The notes under the pieces were generated by a model that saw only the letters and a list, made by a program, of their open reading frames with translations, did not search any database and had not been told where the DNA came from. This document shows positions 58,106 through 63,927 of a stretch of 63,927 nucleotides of DNA, piece after piece. Location: NCBI GenBank assembly GCA_902607805.1, contig CACLLR010000002.1, positions 1 to 63,927 of the forward strand. The letters run 5' to 3'. The position numbers and the translations under genes were made by a program. How positions within the stretch are numbered: position 1 is the first letter of the stretch; each line of letters opens with the position of its first letter. The stretch is from an uncultured Pelagibacteraceae bacterium (lineage in GTDB: Bacteria > Pseudomonadota > Alphaproteobacteria > Pelagibacterales > Pelagibacteraceae).

Positions 58106-58947
58106 AAACAACAGAAAAAAAAACAAAAGCCCAATCAATGGGTATGCACACAGAAGTTCTAACAGGAAAAACTCAACAAAAATTCTTTAATCCTGATGAA
58201 GCTGAGAATTTCTTCTATTGGGGAACTTATGATGTAGATTTTAATAAAAGAACTGAATTAGACGTTAAAGAAATGGATTGTAAAGAAGCAAATGGAAAAA
58301 TTGACCAATTAATGAGTGAAGGTTATGGATCAATTGTAATTAAAAACCCACAAGGTAAACACAGTTTAGGTGTTGGAATACTAAATAAGCTTAACTTAAT
58401 CTTTGAAGGTAGTTTAGGTTATTTTGGAATTGGTTCAATTGATGGCCCTATTGTGAGAGTTAATGGAAGAGTTGGATGGTCATGTGCTGAAAATATGATG
58501 TCAGGAAAAGTAGTTATTGAAAAAAATGCTGGATCTTGTTTTGGTGCAGCTATAAGGGGTGGTGATTTAATTTGTAAAGGAAGTGTTGGCGCTCGAACAG
58601 GAATTGACCAAAAAGGTGGTACAATAATTGTTGGTGGTGATGCTGGAGCATTTACAGGATTTATGATGCAAAGAGGAAGAATTGTGATTTTAGGAGATGT
58701 AGGAATCAACCTTGGAGATTCAATGTACGACGGAACAATTTATGTGGGTGGAAAAATTGGATCGTTTGGTAGCGATGCGGTAGAAGATCCTATGACAAAA
58801 AATGATATAGATTGGTTAAAAAGAAAACTTAAAGTTGCTGAAATTGGCGATAATTTTGATGTATCAAAAATGACTAAAATTGTTGCAGGCAAAAAACTTT
58901 GGAACTATGACGCTTTGGAGCCAACTGAGAAAAAAGGAGCTATTTAA
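58093..58947 (+). CDS. mgsB: GltB C-terminal-domain-like protein (GlxC/MgsB-like)
   Basis: Repeated GxxGxxxG beta-helix (SGKVVIEKNAGSCFGAAIRGGDLICKGSVGARTGIDQKGGTIIVGGDAGAFTG). Confidence 0.88.
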   Translation: MANLKTTEKKTKAQSMGMHTEVLTGKTQQKFFNPDEAENFFYWGTYDVDFNKRTELDVKEMDCKEANGKIDQLMSEGYGSIVIKNPQGKHSLGVGILNKLNLIFEGSLGYFGIGSIDGPIVRVNGRVGWSCAENMMSGKVVIEKNAGSCFGAAIRGGDLICKGSVGARTGIDQKGGTIIVGGDAGAFTGFMMQRGRIVILGDVGINLGDSMYDGTIYVGGKIGSFGSDAVEDPMTKNDIDWLKRKLKVAEIGDNFDVSKMTKIVAGKKLWNYDALEPTEKKGAI

Positions 58948-60317
58948 TGCCAAAAAAAAAAAATGGAAATGGAAAAACTGGATTTTCAAAAAGAAATAAA
59001 AGTTTACTTGGATACAATTCTATTTTTACTCCTGAAGTAATTGACGATATTCATATTAAAGCTCAATTAGGAAGATACAGAATGCGTGGAATGGCTTTGA
59101 TGAAAAAAATTCCAACATTTGACGATTTGGTATTTTTACCAGGAACATTAACAAGATTTGTAATTGAAGGTTATAGAGAAAAATGCGAAACTAAAACTGT
59201 AATTGGTCCAAGATGTGAAAATCCTATTGAATTAGATATTCCAGTTTACATAACAGGTATGAGTTTTGGTGCTCTTTCATATGAAGCTAAAACTGCTTTG
59301 GCTAGAGGAGCGACAATGGCTGGAAGCGCCACATGTTCTGGCGAAGGAGGAATGATTCCTGATGAAAGAAGATATTCTGAAAAATGGTATTATCAATGCA
59401 TTCAGTCTAGATATGGATTTAATCCTCATCATGCACAATTAGCAGATGGAATAGAAGTATTTATAGGACAAGGACAAAAAGTAGGAATGGGCGGCCACTT
59501 GATGGGTCAGAAAGTTACTGATCAAGTTGCTGAAATGAGATCTTTGCCAGCTGGAATTGATCAAAGATCACCAGCGAGACATCCTGATTGGCTGGGTCCA
59601 GATGATTTAGCATTAAAAGTACAAGAGCTTAGAGAATTAACAAAAAATAAAGTTCCTATTCAGTTGAAATTAGGAGCTGCTAAAGTTTATGATGATGTTC
59701 GTATGGCTGCAAAATGTGATCCTGACTCTATTTATTTAGATGGTATGGAAGGATCAACTGGAGCAGGTCCTCATATAGCAGCAGCAAATACTGGAATTCC
59801 TGGAATAGCAGCAATTAGAGAAGCTAGAAGAGCCTTGGATGATGTAGGACAAACTGGAAAAGTAACTCTTATTTATGCAGGAGGTGTAAGAGATGGCGCA
59901 GATATGGCTAAAGCTTTAGCCTTGGGTGCAGATGCTATTGCAATTGGAACTGGGGCTATGATAGCTCTAAACTGTAACAAAGAAATTCCAGAATCTAATT
60001 TTGAAAAAGAAATGGGTGTTCCTGCTGGTCATTGTTATCATTGTCATACAGGACGTTGTCCAGTAGGTGTTGCAACTCAGGATCCAAAATTAAGAAAAAG
60101 ACTAAACCCAGATGATGCAGCATTAAGGGTTTACAATTATTTACATACAATGACTTTGGAAGCTCAATTATTAGCTAGAGCTTGCGGTAAAACAAATATT
60201 CATTCATTAGAACCAGAAGATATGGCAGCATTAACTATGGAAGCTTCTGCTTTAGCAAAAGTACCATTGTCTGGCACAAATCATACTGTAGGAGTAGACG
60301 ACTTTCATAAAATTTAA
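58947..60317 (+). CDS. mgsC: FMN-binding glutamate synthase domain protein (GlxD/MgsC-like)
   Basis: TGMSFGALSYEAKTALARGA; DGMEGSTGAGP; PAGHCYHCHTGRCPVGVATQDP Fe-S cysteines. Confidence 0.92.
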   Translation: MPKKKNGNGKTGFSKRNKSLLGYNSIFTPEVIDDIHIKAQLGRYRMRGMALMKKIPTFDDLVFLPGTLTRFVIEGYREKCETKTVIGPRCENPIELDIPVYITGMSFGALSYEAKTALARGATMAGSATCSGEGGMIPDERRYSEKWYYQCIQSRYGFNPHHAQLADGIEVFIGQGQKVGMGGHLMGQKVTDQVAEMRSLPAGIDQRSPARHPDWLGPDDLALKVQELRELTKNKVPIQLKLGAAKVYDDVRMAAKCDPDSIYLDGMEGSTGAGPHIAAANTGIPGIAAIREARRALDDVGQTGKVTLIYAGGVRDGADMAKALALGADAIAIGTGAMIALNCNKEIPESNFEKEMGVPAGHCYHCHTGRCPVGVATQDPKLRKRLNPDDAALRVYNYLHTMTLEAQLLARACGKTNIHSLEPEDMAALTMEASALAKVPLSGTNHTVGVDDFHKI

Positions 60318-60325
60318 GGTTAAAT

Positions 60326-60736
60326 ATGGCGAAAAAAAAAAATAAAAAAAAAATAAAAATAAATAAAATCAAAGGTCAGTTAGGGAAAAAAAAAGAAACT
60401 GCAAGAGAAAAAATGATCGGACAAACTATAGGTTACCGATATGATGTTAACTTGTTGCCTGATTATAAAAGACTTACTCCATTTTTAAAAAAATACATTG
60501 AAGCTATGGGATGGGATGATCTCAATTGGCTTGAAGACGTACATATGGGTTATGAAGAAAATAGGCCAGCTGTTTTTGATAGAAATGCAAATGGTTGGGT
60601 TACTATTCCAAAAAAAATTAAACTACCAAACAATCAACAAGATAGAGATATGATTGCAAGAGAACTGCTTGTAAAATTTCAAATGTCTCCAAATCATCCT
60701 TTGGTTGATCTGAAAAAAGCTTATAGAAAATTTTAA
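60326..60736 (+). CDS. Lys-rich-N-terminus hypothetical protein, in operon with mgsABC-like genes
   Basis: Co-directional 9 nt downstream of mgsC-like CDS; MAKKKNKKKIKINKIKGQLGKKK; no family recognised. Confidence 0.65.
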   Translation: MAKKKNKKKIKINKIKGQLGKKKETAREKMIGQTIGYRYDVNLLPDYKRLTPFLKKYIEAMGWDDLNWLEDVHMGYEENRPAVFDRNANGWVTIPKKIKLPNNQQDRDMIARELLVKFQMSPNHPLVDLKKAYRKF

Positions 60737-60739
60737 GAA

Positions 60740-60777
60740 TCGTTGAAATTTTTAATCTACCGTAGGTTGTTCAACGA
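60740..60777. terminator. Inverted repeat tcgttgaa...ttcaacga after 60736 CDS (weak terminator or leader structure)
   Basis: 8-bp arms separated by 22 nt, read directly. Confidence 0.4.
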
Positions 60778-60846
60778 ATAATTATACATATAATTGATAT
60801 ATAATTTACCATTGTGCTCCATATTCCATTTAATAGAGTCTAAATA

Positions 60847-60862
60847 ATTTGTTTAAACAAAT
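60847..60862. promoter_or_regulatory. 16-bp perfect palindrome abutting the amt Shine-Dalgarno
   Basis: atttgtttaaacaaat followed immediately by ggaggt and ATG at 60872. Confidence 0.45.
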
Positions 60863-60871
60863 GGAGGTTAA

Positions 60872-62272
60872 ATGACTGATCAATTAGGTGCATTGACAAC
60901 CATATTTACGGAATTTTACTACTGGGTAACAGTAGTGCTCATGTTTTTAATTCACGTGGGCTTCTGTATGTATGAAGTTGGAGCTTCCCGATACAAACAT
61001 CATCAACATACTTTAATGAAAAATACAATGCTGATACCCTTGGTAACAGTAACTTGGTTTTTATTTGGTTGGTGGATATATTGGGCTTTTCCAACAGGAC
61101 CAGGTCTTGCACCATCAATAATGAATGAAAGCGCAGCTCTTATCACTGATGATTCTGCATTTAGTGCTAAATGGTACGTACCAAATAGTGACTTAATGGC
61201 AGTTAACTTAGGTGATCATATAAGTGGAGTATTCTGGGCAGCGTTTTTATTATTCTCATGGACAGCAGCCTCAATTGTTTCTGGTGCGGTAATCGAAAGA
61301 ATAACAACTTTTGCATTCGGCATCTTGGCAATTGCGATAGGCTCAGTATTCTGGACTATAGATGCTGCATGGGGATGGCACTTTGACGGTTGGATGCTGA
61401 AAATTCTCGGATATCATGATGCTTACGCTTCTGGTGTAATTCATGCAATAGCCGGGGGATTTGCTTTAGGTGTTCTAGCTGTTTTAGGACCAAGAATAGG
61501 TAAATTCTCATCTTCTGGAGAACCAAGAAATATTGGACCAAGAAATCCTTGGTTAGTTACAGTTGGACTGTTTCTAATTTATACAGGATTCTGGGGCTTT
61601 TATGCCGCTTGTAACATTCCAATATTTGATCTTGGGCCTGAATATGGGATGGAAGGTGTAACATACTTTACTGCAACTAACATTTATGTAACTCCTACTA
61701 CATTAAGCGGTATTACAATGAACTTCTTAATGTCACTGTCAGGAGGTTTATTGGCTGGATATGTGGTTTCTAAAGGAGATCCTTTCTGGACATACTCTTC
61801 TGGACTAGCGGGAATAATATGTGCGTCTGCAGGAAATGATTTATATCATCCAATACAATCAATGATCATTGGTATGATCGGTGTTGTTGTAGCTTACAAA
61901 ATGCATTACTGGGTTGAACGTAAGTTCAAAATAGATGATGCTGTAGGAGCTGTAGCAGTACATGGTTATGCAGGATTTGCAGGTTTAATAATCTGTGGAT
62001 TTGTTCTTAATGGATATCCTTCTTCTGGATATAGCGTTGGCGCTATGTGGGACGGTTCTAATTACGCTGCAATAAATCCTTTAGGAATGTTCATTGGTGC
62101 AATAATAATGTTTTTCGTACTAGGAATGATACCAGGTTATATCATTGCTAAAGTTCTTCATGGAATGGGTAAATTAAGGATTCCTAGAGAAGTAGAGTTA
62201 GCTGGTCTAGATTACGAAATAATGGAAGCTGCGAAGGATGATGAAAAATCTGTCGCATCGGCCAGCAGATAA
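60872..62272 (+). CDS. amt: Ammonium/methylammonium transporter family protein
   Basis: SGVIHAIAGGFALG and AVHGYAGFAGLIICG twin-His positions; multi-TM; divergent from classical AmtB. Confidence 0.9.
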   Translation: MTDQLGALTTIFTEFYYWVTVVLMFLIHVGFCMYEVGASRYKHHQHTLMKNTMLIPLVTVTWFLFGWWIYWAFPTGPGLAPSIMNESAALITDDSAFSAKWYVPNSDLMAVNLGDHISGVFWAAFLLFSWTAASIVSGAVIERITTFAFGILAIAIGSVFWTIDAAWGWHFDGWMLKILGYHDAYASGVIHAIAGGFALGVLAVLGPRIGKFSSSGEPRNIGPRNPWLVTVGLFLIYTGFWGFYAACNIPIFDLGPEYGMEGVTYFTATNIYVTPTTLSGITMNFLMSLSGGLLAGYVVSKGDPFWTYSSGLAGIICASAGNDLYHPIQSMIIGMIGVVVAYKMHYWVERKFKIDDAVGAVAVHGYAGFAGLIICGFVLNGYPSSGYSVGAMWDGSNYAAINPLGMFIGAIIMFFVLGMIPGYIIAKVLHGMGKLRIPREVELAGLDYEIMEAAKDDEKSVASASR

Positions 62273-62286
62273 AGGAGGAATGATAT

Positions 62287-62508
62287 ATGGCTACAGTAAC
62301 TAATTGGATAGACCACCTGAGTGCTGAAGAAGTAGCGGGGGCAATTTATCCTGGTGTTGGGTCAGAAGGAATCCTAGTTATAATAGGATTTGTTCTCTGG
62401 ATAGGCTGGCATGTAATTTCTGCCAAGCAAGAAAGTGAAAAACTTGAAAAGCTTGCTAGAAAAAGACCAGGCTCCAATGACTGGAAAAGTAATGTTACCG
62501 ATGGGTAA
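62287..62508 (+). CDS. Small single-TM protein following amt
   Basis: AA-GGAGG RBS at about 62273-62278; GILVIIGFVLWIGWHVI TM segment. Confidence 0.65.
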   Translation: MATVTNWIDHLSAEEVAGAIYPGVGSEGILVIIGFVLWIGWHVISAKQESEKLEKLARKRPGSNDWKSNVTDG

Positions 62509-62521
62509 TCATTAAAATATT

Positions 62522-62546
62522 AAGGGCGCATATTTTATGCGCCCTT
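62522..62546. terminator. 11-bp perfect stem, 3-nt loop, T-tail rho-independent terminator
   Basis: aagggcgcata ttt tatgcgccctt ttta. Confidence 0.92.
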
Positions 62547-62554
62547 TTTAAATC

Positions 62555-62716
62555 ATGGAAAATAATAATTTAGAGAAACATGAAAATAAACCTCCATCAA
62601 AGATGGCAAGGCTTGCATGGCCTAAAGCTAAATATGGAGTAAGAATCGCAATTATCGTTATAATTTCAGTAATTTTAATTTACTACAAAGATTTCTTTTT
62701 ATCTTTTTTTAAATAA
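62555..62716 (+). CDS. 53-aa small single-TM protein (not in ORF track)
   Basis: Manual translation MENNNLEKHENKPPSKMARLAWPKAKYGVRIAIIVIISVILIYYKDFFLSFFK*. Confidence 0.55.
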   Translation: MENNNLEKHENKPPSKMARLAWPKAKYGVRIAIIVIISVILIYYKDFFLSFFK

Positions 62717-62735
62717 AAATATGCTAAGATAATTT

Positions 62736-63927
62736 ATGAGTAAAAATTTATCTTCAATAGCGAAATCAAAAAAAATAAAATATTTTCTTATTAGCTTCGT
62801 TGATCTTTTTGGGGTTCTAAGATCAAAATTAGTCCCAGCTAATGCTATTAAAGATATGCAAAAAAATGGAGCAGGATTTGCAGGATTTGCTACTTGGCTT
62901 GATATGTCTCCTGCTGATACAGATATGTTTGCTATACCCGATCCTAGCAGTTTAATTCAACTTCCATGGAATAAAGAAATTGGTTGGCTAGCTTCAGATT
63001 TATGGATGAATGGAAAACCAGTCCAAGCATCTCCTAGAGTAATTTTAAAAAATCAAATTTCTAAGCTTTCAAAAATGAATTTAGTGATGAAATCAGGTGT
63101 AGAATGTGAATATTTTTTAATATCTCCTGATGGCTCTCAAATAGCAGATACTAGAGACACGCAATCAAAACCTTGTTATGACCAATCGGCTTTAATGAGA
63201 AGGTATGATTTAATCAAAGAAATATGCGATAGCATGATTGAAATGGGTTGGGGTCCTTACCAAAACGATCATGAAGATGCTAATGGACAATTTGAAATGA
63301 ATTGGAATTATTCAGAATGTCTACAAACAGCAGATAGACATACTTTTTTTAAATTTATGGTCAAAACTCTTTCTGAAAAACACGGTTTAAGAGCGACATT
63401 TATGCCGAAACCATTTGAACATTTAACAGGAAATGGTTGTCATGCCCATATATCATTGTGGAATGGCAGTACAAATAAATTTTTAGATAATAATGATAGA
63501 TTTGGCTTAACTAGACTAGCGTATAATTTTTTAGGTGGAATAATAAAAAATGCTAGAACTCTATCTGCTTTTTTTAACCCTACTATAAATAGTTACAGAA
63601 GAATAAATGCGCCTCCTACAAAATCTGGAGCTTCTTGGTCTCCAAGTAGTATTTCATATTCAGGTAATAATAGAACTCATATGATTAGAATTCCTGACCC
63701 GGGAAGATTTGAATTAAGATTAATGGATGGATCTTCAAATCCTTATTTATTACAATCTGGCATTCTAGCTGCGGGTATTTATGGAATGAATAACAAATCT
63801 GATCCTGGCGATCCTTTAACATGTAATATGTATACAGATTATAAAAATTATCCTAACTTAGAAAAACTTCCAAATAATTTAGAGGAAGCATTAGATGAAT
63901 TAGATAATAGTAAAAATTTAAGAGAAG
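62736..63927 (+). CDS. Second glutamine synthetase-family (GlnT-like) protein, truncated by window end
   Basis: Manual translation MSKNLSSIAKSKKIKYFLISFVDLFGVLRSKLVPANAIKDM...GVECEYFLIS...NDHEDANGQFEMNWNYSE...GNGCHAHISLWNG...NPTINSYRRINAPP; open to window end. Confidence 0.85.
   Translation, partial: MSKNLSSIAKSKKIKYFLISFVDLFGVLRSKLVPANAIKDMQKNGAGFAGFATWLDMSPADTDMFAIPDPSSLIQLPWNKEIGWLASDLWMNGKPVQASPRVILKNQISKLSKMNLVMKSGVECEYFLISPDGSQIADTRDTQSKPCYDQSALMRRYDLIKEICDSMIEMGWGPYQNDHEDANGQFEMNWNYSECLQTADRHTFFKFMVKTLSEKHGLRATFMPKPFEHLTGNGCHAHISLWNGSTNKFLDNNDRFGLTRLAYNFLGGIIKNARTLSAFFNPTINSYRRINAPPTKSGASWSPSSISYSGNNRTHMIRIPDPGRFELRLMDGSSNPYLLQSGILAAGIYGMNNKSDPGDPLTCNMYTDYKNYPNLEKLPNNLEEALDELDNSKNLRE

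Noticed and set aside
58419-58709. Pro/Ile-rich 96-aa minus ORF opposite mgsB-like gene
   Set aside because: Low-complexity composition mirrors the Gly-rich repeats of the GltB-like beta-helix on the other strand.
58500-58760. Gly-rich periodic repeats in the mgsB-like gene considered as a DNA repeat
   Set aside because: Explained by the GxxGxxxG protein beta-helix typical of GltB C-terminal domains.
1-63927. CRISPR arrays, IS elements, prophage genes, tRNA/rRNA genes
   Set aside because: No regularly spaced repeats, transposase/integrase motifs, phage structural genes or recognisable tRNA/rRNA sequence found by reading; a tRNAscan/Infernal run would be needed to exclude small RNAs.

Overview
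AT-rich (SAR11/Pelagibacter-like by protein character; taxonomy is inference), densely coding 63.9-kb window with no rRNA, tRNA, CRISPR or IS element that I could recognise. It is dominated by methylated-osmolyte, methylamine and one-carbon metabolism. Left part: a 5'-truncated gamma-butyrobetaine-hydroxylase-like 2OG oxygenase with an overlapping HD-domain (PhnZ/TmpB-like) oxygenase; then a ~10.3-kb minus-strand directon (about 14842 down to 4507) with BHMT, DMGDH/SarDH-GcvT fusion, methyltransferase, Rieske oxygenase, DddP-like M24 protein, an APS-kinase-like plus nucleotidyltransferase pair, a 2OG hydroxylase, GFA protein, enoyl-CoA hydratase, CoA-binding protein and a flavodoxin-fold reductase. 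Middle: betaine-type SBP plus permease without a linked ATPase, compact MTHFR-like plus GcvT/DmdA-like demethylase, an M19 dipeptidase/unknown/DUF3726-like trio, purEK, heterotetrameric sarcosine-oxidase-type genes (or the homologous N-methylglutamate dehydrogenase), fhs, Fe-ADH, and a sugar ABC transporter with cytoplasmic GH1 near glpK/gpsA. Right: an almost complete TMA/TMAO catabolic route (tmm, tmoVWX-like, tdm, an orphan FAD oxidoreductase, gmaS-like GS, mgsABC-like genes, Amt) and a second GS-like gene cut by the right edge. Best candidates for undescribed biology: the BBOX-like/HD-oxygenase pair, the DddP/APS-kinase/nucleotidyltransferase/2OG cluster, the MTHFR+GcvT demethylase module, the orphan FAD oxidoreductase in the place of a dimethylamine demethylase, and the M19/DUF3726/553-aa trio.
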